40,586 nt of DNA from CALCZU01 sp964396165. GTDB lineage: Bacteria > Bdellovibrionota > FAC87 > UBA2466. The notes beneath the pieces were generated by a model. The model was not told where the DNA came from and made no database searches. It was given only the letters and a program-made list of their open reading frames with translations. Both the position numbers and the translations under genes were made by a program. Each line of letters starts with the position of its first letter. Position 1 is the first letter of the stretch. Shown piece by piece: positions 1 through 7,449 of the stretch. The stretch is from assembly GCA_964396165.1 (NCBI GenBank), contig CAYNEF010000032.1:1-40586 (forward strand), read 5' to 3'.

Positions 1-70
1 GCCGCGGCCAGGCCCCCCGCTGCCGCTCTACTGCGCGTCACCCCCGCTACCAGCACAGCCACACCTACTC
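1..70. other. GC-rich window end, unlike the rest
   Basis: These bases are very rich in C and G and carry no convincing reading frame. From about position 71 the sequence changes abruptly to the AT-rich composition of the remaining window. This may be a contig-end artefact (adapter, chimeric read or assembly error) or the edge of a different element. Nothing functional is recognised. Confidence 0.35.
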
Positions 71-322
71 ATTGAGATTTGTTTATTGCGAATTCTCCAC
101 TGAAGATCTTCTAACAGGTGTCTAAAAATAATACTTAGTTTTTTTGAAAACGGTTTTTTTAGTGTTTTTAGAATACGCATCTAAGTTGTGATTTGGGTGA
201 GGTGTTCGATTTGTCTTCGGAGATTGTGAGAATTGTGGCCTTAAAACTGCATCCTAATGCAGTAAGTAGTTTATTTTAGTTTTGGCTTAACAGTTAATGT
301 TAACCGTTCATGTGGTGATAAG
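71..322 (+). promoter_or_regulatory. AT-rich leader of the 323 gene with two hairpins
   Basis: There is no gene here. Two dyads precede the downstream start: a hairpin at 246-263 with 7-base arms (ACTGCAT / ATGCAGT), and a short dyad at 293-304 (GTTAA-TG-TTAAC). The ribosome-binding site of the downstream gene is probably GGTGATAAG just before the ATG at 323. The hairpins could be an operator, a leader structure or the end of an upstream transcript. No clear -35/-10 pair was identified. Confidence 0.3.
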
Positions 323-2296
323 ATGAGTGGAAGCAGAAAGTTCATGTGGATCTTGGCCCTGGGGCTTCTTTTAGAAGTGCTCACAGTCAACTATGCGCAC
401 GCCGAAATTTTCAGACGCAGAAGAGTATTTGCACGCCCCAACAACTTCTTACAAGTGGGCCGATTAAATAACGGCTTTAATAATTTTAACAACTTTAATA
501 GTTTCAATAGCGGTAACCGCTTTAGCCGCAATCAAAATAACCAGAATTTAAAAGAAGTCTTAGGCTTCTCCCAGCTTTTACAAGCAGGAAACAATATCAT
601 TGAAAAAACTTCTGAAGGCTTAATCAGACGCCTGCAAATCAGAGGAAACGGGGAGCTGGTTGCCTTTGACCCTCGAGTAGGCAGCATCGTTCGCCCTGAG
701 GCAGAAACCATTCGTCATTTAAGACAGTTTTATTTGAAAAATCTCGATAAGTTTTCTGGCAGAAACCAAGGAATCGTAAACAGATTTCTTGCTGCCAATG
801 GTGGCATCAGTAACGGTAAATTCATTGTCGATTTAGACACGTTTGATTTACCGAATGAAGCATTTAGTAGCTTGCCGTTAGAAGAGCGCAGAAAAGCGGG
901 TCTTGCAGCGTTGAACCATTTGTTAAACACATTGCAAACGCGTTTTAAATTGAGAATTCCTCCTGCAAAAGTGGTTAATGGAAAAGTAGAATTAAACTTA
1001 GGCGGATTCTTCAGACAAGAAGCTTTGGCCATCATGGCACAGGCAGATCCGACTTCCCAATGTACGGGTAAATTTAGACTGAACAATCTGATTGCTTTCA
1101 CCATGGATCCAGAAAATTATTACCGCATCTTAGGTGCTCCAGACAACGCAAGAGACTTGTCCAATATTCTTGGCGTACAGCTGGATAAAACCAAAACGGT
1201 CGGCAACAAGCTTGCGATCTTAGGCCACCACGAGTCTGGTGTTGCTCCAGGGGATCAACGTATTATTGAAGTACAATCGACACAAAATGTTGCTGTAAAC
1301 GGAGTTGCTTTAAGTTCTTGCTATAGAAGTTTGGACACTCAAGACCGCCCACAACCAGGAATTGAAGCCGAATCCCGAAACGTAAGATTAAAAGGAATTA
1401 ATTGGCAGCACGAAGCTGAAGAATGGTTGTGCCTCGGCCAAAACGGTTTCATACAAACCTATTTATTTAATAACCCGGATGGTAAACGCCTGAATGAAGC
1501 TCCCGCCTCTATCGCACACGGTGGTGGTATTGGGCCCGCCATTCGCGCAGGTGCCGCTTGTCTTGATTGTCACAGTGGTGGATTTATTGCTGGTGGAATT
1601 AAACCCAGCTCTGTAGACGGTTCACAACGCTACGAAGACTATACGAAAAAGACCGATAGTTTTCCGACTTCCCCTACAGTATTTAGGGATTCGTTAGGAA
1701 ATTTCTTAAACCATCGTGATTTCTTTACGTCCAACGACAACTATATAAAACGCGCTAAATTTGATAGCGATATTTTTGTAAACGCACAGAAAGAAACAGG
1801 CTCTTTTTACAGATATCCAGAGGGCAGTGCACTTGCGGATTTAAATCCTAAAGGTGGTCCTCGAGGAACAGACGTGAGTGTTCCGTTGATTCCTCGTGCA
1901 AGAGAATTGTATGACTTGCCTTTGACACCAAAAGTGGCAGCAAGAGAATTAGGAATTAGTGAACAAGCTGCCGGACAGCTCATTGGAAAAGAAATTTCGC
2001 GTACAGTCTTTGATGCCCGTTACTGCAACTTGCAGCAAGGTGTGAATGCGGACAGAAGCGAATTCCAAAATAGGGATCTCTTACAAAGAGAATCTGAAGA
2101 GCCGTTCAGTGGTTTTAGTACTGGAACATCGCATTTAAATGGCGCCTTGTTTAATGGTAACCAGTTCAACGGAAATCAGTTTAACCGCAGCCAATTTAAT
2201 GGCAGTCAATTTAACGGCAATCAGTTCAACCGCAATCAGTTCAACCGCAGTCAGTTCAACCGCAGTCAGTTTAACCGTAATCAATTTATTCGCTAA
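323..2296 (+). CDS. exported Asn-rich protein with one CxxCH motif and pentapeptide-repeat tail
   Basis: The family is not recognised. The 657-residue product starts with a signal peptide (charged MSGSRK, then a Leu-rich core, cleavage probably near the AHA at about 27). An Asn/Phe-rich low-complexity stretch follows (about 40-75), then a globular body of about 520 residues. A single CLDCH at 413-417 followed by SGG is a c-type heme attachment signature, so a periplasmic or surface monoheme protein is possible; one CxxCH in a large protein can also occur by chance. From residue 608 the C-terminus is a run of five-residue units of type S/N-Q-F-N-G/R. The ATG follows a fair ribosome-binding site (GGTGA). 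The end overlaps the opposing zinc-ribbon gene by 11 bases. Oxidoreductase function is inference. Confidence 0.75.
   Translation: MSGSRKFMWILALGLLLEVLTVNYAHAEIFRRRRVFARPNNFLQVGRLNNGFNNFNNFNSFNSGNRFSRNQNNQNLKEVLGFSQLLQAGNNIIEKTSEGLIRRLQIRGNGELVAFDPRVGSIVRPEAETIRHLRQFYLKNLDKFSGRNQGIVNRFLAANGGISNGKFIVDLDTFDLPNEAFSSLPLEERRKAGLAALNHLLNTLQTRFKLRIPPAKVVNGKVELNLGGFFRQEALAIMAQADPTSQCTGKFRLNNLIAFTMDPENYYRILGAPDNARDLSNILGVQLDKTKTVGNKLAILGHHESGVAPGDQRIIEVQSTQNVAVNGVALSSCYRSLDTQDRPQPGIEAESRNVRLKGINWQHEAEEWLCLGQNGFIQTYLFNNPDGKRLNEAPASIAHGGGIGPAIRAGAACLDCHSGGFIAGGIKPSSVDGSQRYEDYTKKTDSFPTSPTVFRDSLGNFLNHRDFFTSNDNYIKRAKFDSDIFVNAQKETGSFYRYPEGSALADLNPKGGPRGTDVSVPLIPRARELYDLPLTPKVAARELGISEQAAGQLIGKEISRTVFDARYCNLQQGVNADRSEFQNRDLLQRESEEPFSGFSTGTSHLNGALFNGNQFNGNQFNRSQFNGSQFNGNQFNRNQFNRSQFNRSQFNRNQFIR
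2144..2293 (+). repeat. 15-bp tandem repeat coding pentapeptide units
   Basis: About ten successive 15-base units encode ALFNG, NQFNG, NQFNR, SQFNG and similar pentads up to the stop codon. With Phe as the central residue, small or polar residues before it and Gly or Arg at the end, the pattern fits the pentapeptide-repeat consensus, which folds as a right-handed beta helix. The array is short, about two and a half coils, and units differ mostly by third-base changes and G/R exchange. Such arrays can change copy number by slippage. Confidence 0.75.
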
Positions 2297-2726
2297 CTAA
2301 GCGATAGTGATCGTGTAAGACAAGTTGGAAGGGTTCTAACTTTGGAATTCCCTGAAAACCGCGAAAGACTGCGCTGCACCCGTAACAGACGGCGACTTCC
2401 TTCACTTTAAAATACAAAAGTAGATCCAAAACAGTCACAAACAGCAGGGAAATCCCGTAGGTAAAAAAGGACAATACAATCCCTACCATCAAAATAGCCA
2501 TCCCAAGACGTCTATTAAAATCGCGCTGCCTAAAAAGATGAGAGCACCCACAGGCAGGGCATTGGTTTAGTGTTTCGCTTGTTTTAAAGCCATCGGTGCA
2601 ATGGGAAAACACTGTTTCTTTGCAATGTGTGCATTGCAGTTCTTGCAGGTTATTAAATTCATTTACCGTCTGCAGTTCCTTGCAGTGTGGGCAGAATGTT
2701 TCAATTTGTTTAGAGTGAGATTCCAT
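2286..2726 (-). CDS. small zinc-ribbon membrane protein
   Basis: This 146-residue protein has a cysteine-rich N-terminal half with CPHC (about 12-15), CTHC (about 32-35) and CPAC (about 57-60) knuckles, typical of zinc ribbons. Two adjacent hydrophobic helices follow (about 73-107), and a fourth CYGC knuckle lies near 114-117. The likely picture is a membrane-embedded hairpin with cytoplasmic zinc ribbons. The start overlaps the end of the upstream membrane-protein gene by 17 bases, so the two are probably co-transcribed and may work together. The 3' end overlaps the convergent gene by 11 bases. No specific function is recognised. Confidence 0.7.
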   Translation of the reverse strand: MESHSKQIETFCPHCKELQTVNEFNNLQELQCTHCKETVFSHCTDGFKTSETLNQCPACGCSHLFRQRDFNRRLGMAILMVGIVLSFFTYGISLLFVTVLDLLLYFKVKEVAVCYGCSAVFRGFQGIPKLEPFQLVLHDHYRLVSE

Positions 2727-3489
2727 GAAATTGCGCCAAATATAAACTTAAAATTTCGCCTGTGATAACAGACAAGACTGCGACATACAAAATCCCTGTT
2801 GCTGATTGCGTGGAACTGATTTTCACCGTGTTCCAGATGAGATAGCCAAAGACAATAGGTGCCAAGATTCCCCACGTAAAACGCATCAGTAAAAACACAC
2901 CACTCGTTGTGGAAAGAAAATACGAATAAATTTCCATTTCGGTTTTCCCAGATACCACCGAGGTGAGTGGAAAAAGGGAGAACACAAGTCGGGCAGCTAA
3001 GAGTCCCAGCATAAACAGCGTAATTCTTTTCAGTTCCGCGATTGGTAAGTCTGGTTGAATCAAATACCAGTGCCCCAGCATCATCGCATTTAACGTAAAA
3101 CCTAAAAGGAGCATTGAGAGAAGGGCATTTACGATAAAGGTGGAGGATTGCAAGGGGGGCGCGATGTCGGTCCCATGGATAACAATTGCGCCTATGACAC
3201 AAAGAACCCCTAAAAAGTAAGAAACGATGGACGTTCTTCTGTGCACAGTAACGGTAAAAGAATAGACGATGCAGCTAATCGAAAAGACCAAGTACCAGAT
3301 TCCCGCATCCCAACTTAAGCACATGCGGCCGACGCTAAAGTAATTCAAAAGAGCCAGAATTCCAGCTCCTCCACTGTGGTAGATAAAGTAATTACGGCCT
3401 ACTTTTGATTGCTTTAAAAAGCCCATGGACAGGAATGTCCCGCCGCATAGGTAAAAGAAAAAGTTAAAGATAAGGTGTTGTAATTCCAC
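2710..3489 (-). CDS. eight-helix integral membrane protein, unknown function
   Basis: About eight hydrophobic segments fill the protein (259 residues from the GTG at 3489), with a conspicuous GHWYLI sequence after helix five and several His residues near membrane edges. The topology recalls DmsC/NrfD-type anchor subunits that bind heme or quinone, but no family signature is certain. The frame is open further upstream to an ATG at 3699, but that would overlap the divergent aminotransferase by about 150 bases and adds a non-hydrophobic stretch, so it is unlikely. The GTG at 3489 or a TTG at 3525 is more plausible; neither has a strong ribosome-binding site. It overlaps the following zinc-ribbon gene by 17 bases, indicating a two-gene operon. 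Confidence 0.6.
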   Translation of the reverse strand: MELQHLIFNFFFYLCGGTFLSMGFLKQSKVGRNYFIYHSGGAGILALLNYFSVGRMCLSWDAGIWYLVFSISCIVYSFTVTVHRRTSIVSYFLGVLCVIGAIVIHGTDIAPPLQSSTFIVNALLSMLLLGFTLNAMMLGHWYLIQPDLPIAELKRITLFMLGLLAARLVFSLFPLTSVVSGKTEMEIYSYFLSTTSGVFLLMRFTWGILAPIVFGYLIWNTVKISSTQSATGILYVAVLSVITGEILSLYLAQFHGISL

Positions 3490-3545
3490 GCCCCATTCAT
3501 CCCAGAGATTGCCCCCTTTAGTCAAATAAGTTACGCTTTTCCGGC

Positions 3546-4424
3546 ATGGAAGCGCTTGTATCGATAAACGGGGAAATTCTAACCAAAGATAAGGCCTTAA
3601 TTTCGGTATTTGACCGGGGTTTTTTGTTTGGAGATGGGGTGTATGAGACTGGAAAAAGCATCGATCGATGCCCTTTGTTTTTAGATGAGCACCTAACAAG
3701 GCTTGCTAAATCTGCCGGTAAATTACTGATCCCTGTGCCTTGGTCCAAAGCAGAACTTCAAACCTACTTATTTGATCTGATGCGGGCATTCGGCAAAGAA
3801 AGTGCTTATTTTAGAATGTATGTGACCCGCGGTTGTATTGACAGCGTGGGGCTTGATAAGTTTCAAACTGCACACCCGAATTTGGTTCTTTTCGCACAAG
3901 AGTTGCCGCTGGCAATGGATACTTCTCGTAAAAAAGGGATTTCTCTTCTGACCTCTAAAATCATTCGAAACTCCATTAAAGCGCAAGATCCAGATATTAA
4001 GACGAGTAATTATTTAAACAGTCTTTTGGCCCTTCAAGATGTCAAATCGCGTGGAGCAGACGACGGTATTTTGTGTGATGCAGATGGAAATGTTACCGAA
4101 GGCACTACCTTTTCAATTTTTGGAATTACGAAAGCGGGTGTTCTGATTACTCCCTCACTCGAAGTGGGGATTTTAAACAGCATCACACGTAAGCACATTA
4201 TTGAACTGGCGAAGAAAGAAATGAATGTCGAAGAGGGCAGGTACGTACTTGACGTCTTTAGAAATTGCAGTGAAGTCTTTATCGCAAGCAGTGTAAGAGA
4301 AATTTTCCCTGTCAGGGAATGGGATGGCGTTAAGTACTCTTCTGAGTACAAAACGACACTCTCTTTGCATGAAAAATTCCAGCAAGAAATAAAAAACTAC
4401 GTAAAAAGCAACGAGAAGTATTAA
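3546..4424 (+). CDS. class IV aminotransferase (D-amino acid / branched-chain aminotransferase-like)
   Basis: This PLP-dependent fold-type IV transaminase has 292 residues, the usual length for D-alanine or branched-chain aminotransferases and aminodeoxychorismate lyase. Visible family features are the N-terminal FDRGFLFGDGVYET (22-35), an Arg at 52 in the TRLAKSA helix, the Schiff-base Lys152 in IKTSNYLNS, and the cofactor-binding Glu185 in GNVTEGTTFS. It could supply D-amino acids for peptidoglycan, transaminate branched-chain amino acids, or act as PabC; sequence alone does not choose. The ATG at 3546 gives a standard N-terminus although no good ribosome-binding site precedes it. Its stop overlaps the etfA stop by four bases on the opposite strand. 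Confidence 0.85.
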   Translation: MEALVSINGEILTKDKALISVFDRGFLFGDGVYETGKSIDRCPLFLDEHLTRLAKSAGKLLIPVPWSKAELQTYLFDLMRAFGKESAYFRMYVTRGCIDSVGLDKFQTAHPNLVLFAQELPLAMDTSRKKGISLLTSKIIRNSIKAQDPDIKTSNYLNSLLALQDVKSRGADDGILCDADGNVTEGTTFSIFGITKAGVLITPSLEVGILNSITRKHIIELAKKEMNVEEGRYVLDVFRNCSEVFIASSVREIFPVREWDGVKYSSEYKTTLSLHEKFQQEIKNYVKSNEKY

Positions 4425-5380
4425 GAGCTAGCTTTTAGCTTCTTCAACTCTTCAGTCAGCTTCGGCACGACTTCAAATAAGTCGCCTACGATGCCGTAAT
4501 CTGCCTTTTGGAAGATAGGGGCTTCGGGATCCTTATTGATCGCTACGATGACTTTAGAAGTACGCATTCCAGCCAAATGCTGAATGGCGCCGGAAATTCC
4601 GCAAGCGATATACAATTTCGGGCTTACCGTTTTTCCAGTTTGTCCGACTTGCATGTCGTGGGGAGCATAGCCAGCATCGACAGCGGCACGGCTTGCGCCG
4701 ACTGCACCACCAACGACGGCTGCACAATCAAAAAGGATTTTGAAGTTGTCAGCACTCTTAAGGGATCTTCCACCAGAGATAATAATATCTGCTTCGGTGA
4801 GTTCCACTTTTTTAGAAGCGGCTGCCATCACACTTGAGATTTTGCTTCTGACTTGGCCAATATCTGCCGCAACTTTTTCTACACTGCCGGATTTTGCTGC
4901 TCCACTGACAGGAAGAACGTTAGGGCGAACGGAAAATACCGCAGTCCCTGCAAAATCAACAGACTTGGAGCATTTACCTGCGTAAACAGGACGGCGAACC
5001 GTGACCTTATCGCCCGAAAGTTTTACTTCCGTGCAGTCTGCAGCAATGCCCACGCCAAACTTCGCTGCCAAGCGTGGTAAAAAGTCTTTTCCAGTGGAAG
5101 TTGCTCCCGTTGCAATGACATGCGGGCTTTGTTTAGAAAGATACGCGTGAAGTGCATTTGCGTATGCTTCGTTCGTGTACTGTGTAAGGCCTGCGTTTTC
5201 TAAAAACACAACTTTGCTTGCTGATTTTGCAAGTCCGTCAGCTACTGGTTGGGCTTCAGCGCCGCCAAGAACAACCACTGTCGGATCTGCTCCTTGTTTT
5301 TGAAACTCAGAAAGAATTTCAAGCGTCACTCTTTTTGTTTGTCCGTCTTTATGATCTGCAATGATGAAAATGTTAGCCAT
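4421..5380 (-). CDS. etfA: electron transfer flavoprotein alpha subunit
   Basis: The 319-residue product is the FAD-binding alpha subunit of electron transfer flavoprotein. It takes electrons from acyl-CoA dehydrogenases and, with the beta subunit, passes them to an ETF-quinone oxidoreductase. The C-terminal FAD domain is clear: ISGGRSLKS, VGASRAAVDAGY, QVGQTGKTVSPKLYIACG and SGAIQHLAGM. The N-terminal half has the usual nucleotide-binding-like fold beginning ANIFIIADH. A good ribosome-binding site (AAGGAGA) lies before the ATG. It is the last gene of the acyl-CoA dehydrogenase-etfB-etfA operon, nine bases after etfB, as in many beta-oxidation clusters. Confidence 0.95.
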   Translation of the reverse strand: MANIFIIADHKDGQTKRVTLEILSEFQKQGADPTVVVLGGAEAQPVADGLAKSASKVVFLENAGLTQYTNEAYANALHAYLSKQSPHVIATGATSTGKDFLPRLAAKFGVGIAADCTEVKLSGDKVTVRRPVYAGKCSKSVDFAGTAVFSVRPNVLPVSGAAKSGSVEKVAADIGQVRSKISSVMAAASKKVELTEADIIISGGRSLKSADNFKILFDCAAVVGGAVGASRAAVDAGYAPHDMQVGQTGKTVSPKLYIACGISGAIQHLAGMRTSKVIVAINKDPEAPIFQKADYGIVGDLFEVVPKLTEELKKLKASS

Positions 5381-5389
5381 GGTGTCTCC

Positions 5390-6169
5390 TTAAATGACTT
5401 TTGCTTCTTCGCGCAATAATTTTACAAGTTCTGCGGCCTGTGCGCCCGCATCGCCTGACAACTTTTTCCCAGCGGCACGTTCTGCCGGCAACTGGTAATC
5501 GGAGTCTGTCGCTTTAGGTGTTTCACTTCCTAAACCTAAGTCTGCCAATTGGTATGTTTTGATTTCTTTTTTCTTCGCTTTCATGATTCCAGGAAGACTG
5601 GCATAGCGAGGGGTGTTGATGCCCTTGTCCAGTCCGAGTACTGCGGGAAGAGAAGCGTCGACAACGAGCTTTGTACCGCCTTCGATTTCTCTTTGGGCCT
5701 GTACAGATTTTTTGTCAGCGGAAATATCTACTTTGCCTACCAGCGTAACAGACGGCACATTCCACAATTCCGCAACAAACGAAACCATCGCTGCTTGATC
5801 GTCATCAATGGCTTGTTTGCCAGTGAAAACAATCGATGGGTTTTCTTTCTTTAAAACTTCAGAAAGTGCTTTTGCGACGAGATAAGTGTCTGCATTCGGT
5901 AAATCCATTTTCACATGGATCGCATTGTCGGCACCCATGGCAACAGCAGTTCTTAAAGACTCGACCGTTCTGTCCGGGCCTGCAGTTACTACAGTCACTG
6001 TGCCTTCTTTTAGTTTTTCTTTTGTTTTTAAAGCTTCTTCAATCGCGAATTCATCATAAGGGTTGATAATCCATTTCACATCGTTTGTTTCGATGCCTTT
6101 TTTATCAGATGTGATGCGGATTTTTGTTTCTGTGTCTGGTACCTGTTTAATCAGTACGAAGATATTCAT
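5390..6169 (-). CDS. etfB: electron transfer flavoprotein beta subunit
   Basis: The 259 residues match the usual length of the AMP-binding ETF beta subunit. It begins MNIFVLIKQVPDTE, a near-universal EtfB start, followed by WIINPYDEFAIEEAL. The family signature VDASLPAVLGLDKGINTPRY lies around 170-190, with a conserved PGIMKAKKK just after it. It pairs with EtfA directly downstream and accepts electrons from the acyl-CoA dehydrogenase encoded just upstream. The ribosome-binding region is a weak AGAGAG tract. The 18-base gap to the upstream gene leaves no room for a separate promoter. Confidence 0.95.
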   Translation of the reverse strand: MNIFVLIKQVPDTETKIRITSDKKGIETNDVKWIINPYDEFAIEEALKTKEKLKEGTVTVVTAGPDRTVESLRTAVAMGADNAIHVKMDLPNADTYLVAKALSEVLKKENPSIVFTGKQAIDDDQAAMVSFVAELWNVPSVTLVGKVDISADKKSVQAQREIEGGTKLVVDASLPAVLGLDKGINTPRYASLPGIMKAKKKEIKTYQLADLGLGSETPKATDSDYQLPAERAAGKKLSGDAGAQAAELVKLLREEAKVI

Positions 6170-6187
6170 TTGGTGTTTCTCTCTTTC

Positions 6188-7336
6188 TTAATCTTGTAAA
6201 AGGTGTCTTGCGATAACCACACGTTGAATTTGCGATGTGCCTTCATAAATCTGCACGAGCTTTACGTCGCGCATGATTTTTTCAACGGGATATTCTTTGG
6301 TGTAGCCGTATCCGCCGAAGATTTGTACGGCGTTTGTAGCGGCATCCATTGCCATGTCGGCACTGTGGCGTTTTGCAAGAGCGGAAAAGTAATTTCCTTT
6401 TTTGTCTTCGCCTTCATCCAGTGCGACTGCGGCTTGGTAGCAGAGCAAACGTCCTGCTTCGATATTCACTGCCATGTCTGCAAGCATGAATTGAATGCCT
6501 TGGAAATTTGCAATCGGTTGACCGAATTGCTTTCTTTCTTTTGCATACTTGATGGAGTGTTGCATTGCAGATCTGGCAGCGCCTACAGCTCCAGCAGAAA
6601 TAGCAGGACGTGTATGATCTAAAGTTTTTAAAGCAATTTTAAAACCTTCGCCCACTTTGCCGATCAAATTCTTCTTGGGCACTTTTACATTTTCAAAGGT
6701 AATTGCGCGCGTATCAGAAGCGCGTTGGCCAAGTTTGTTTTCGTGTTTACCTAAAGAAATGCCAGGGCTTTTTGCATCCACTGCCAAACATACGATGCCT
6801 TTGGATTTTAATGCTTTGTCTGTCGTCGCAAAAACAGTAAAGAGGGAAGCATGTCCGGCGTTGGTAATCCACATTTTAGAACCGTTTAGAAGCCAGTGAT
6901 CTCCCATGTCTTTTGCAATGGTAGAAAGAGAACCTGCATCACTTCCCGAACCAGGTTCGGTGAGACAGAAAGATGCCAAGATAGGTTCTTTGAAAAAAGG
7001 TTCAACAAATTCTTTAATTTGTTCATCGGTACCGCCGAGAACGATTGGGTAGAGGCCCAAATTATTTACCGCGATACTTGTTGTAATGCCCAAGCATCCA
7101 GCGCCCAATTCTTCGTTGATGATCACATCTTCCATCACACCGAGACCCATGCCGCCATGCTTGGAAGGAATAATTCCGTTCATCAAACCCATTTCCCAAG
7201 CTTTTTTAATGACCGGCCAGGGAAATTCACCAGACTCGTCGTATTTTGCTGCTACAGGAAGAATTTCGTTTTGTACAAACTTACGAACCATATCCTGCAG
7301 GGCCAGTTGTTCATCTGTTAACTTGAAATTGGGCAT
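6188..7336 (-). CDS. acyl-CoA dehydrogenase (short-chain/butyryl-CoA type)
   Basis: This FAD enzyme catalyses alpha,beta-dehydrogenation of acyl-CoA in beta-oxidation. The product has 382 residues with all three domains of the family. Signatures include CLTEPGSGSDAG near 130, MWITNAG near 155, and the C-terminal KIMRDVKLVQIYEGTSQIQR, where Glu365 of IYEGT is the expected catalytic base. The frame is open to an ATG at 7381, but the ATG at 7336 is preceded by a strong AGGAG and gives the standard MPNFKLTDEQ start. Together with etfB and etfA it forms one operon, so its electron acceptor is encoded beside it. Chain-length preference cannot be read from the sequence. Confidence 0.92.
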   Translation of the reverse strand: MPNFKLTDEQLALQDMVRKFVQNEILPVAAKYDESGEFPWPVIKKAWEMGLMNGIIPSKHGGMGLGVMEDVIINEELGAGCLGITTSIAVNNLGLYPIVLGGTDEQIKEFVEPFFKEPILASFCLTEPGSGSDAGSLSTIAKDMGDHWLLNGSKMWITNAGHASLFTVFATTDKALKSKGIVCLAVDAKSPGISLGKHENKLGQRASDTRAITFENVKVPKKNLIGKVGEGFKIALKTLDHTRPAISAGAVGAARSAMQHSIKYAKERKQFGQPIANFQGIQFMLADMAVNIEAGRLLCYQAAVALDEGEDKKGNYFSALAKRHSADMAMDAATNAVQIFGGYGYTKEYPVEKIMRDVKLVQIYEGTSQIQRVVIARHLLQD

Positions 7337-7418
7337 CGCATCTCCTCTATATTTTTTTGAGCCCATTAAAAGTAAGCGCAAACAGTGATCTTTTCAACGA
7401 TTTTCTCTCCCCAAGTGC

Positions 7419-7447
7419 TTGAAAAAAGGGTAAGTTTTTTCTTAAGT
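7419..7447 (+). promoter_or_regulatory. possible gpmI promoter
   Basis: TTGAAA at 7419-7424 is followed after 17 bases by TTAAGT at 7442-7447, a weak -10. The ATG of gpmI comes two bases later with no ribosome-binding site, so this promoter would start very close to, or just inside, the coding region. This is a weak call; the spacing is good but the -10 matches only half of the consensus. Confidence 0.25.
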
Positions 7448-7449
7448 AT

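Noticed and set aside
2144..2293. The tandem repeat as a phase-variable switch
   Set aside because: The 15-base unit keeps the reading frame when copies are gained or lost, so it would change length and not turn the gene off.
2663..3202. Long minus-strand frame of 179 codons
   Set aside because: It lies inside the eight-helix membrane-protein gene in another frame, has no ribosome-binding site or domain, and is Cys/His-scattered as shadow frames are.
3490..3699. N-terminal extension of the membrane protein to an ATG at 3699
   Set aside because: It would overlap the divergent aminotransferase gene by about 150 bases and has no membrane-protein-like character; it mirrors the aminotransferase coding strand.
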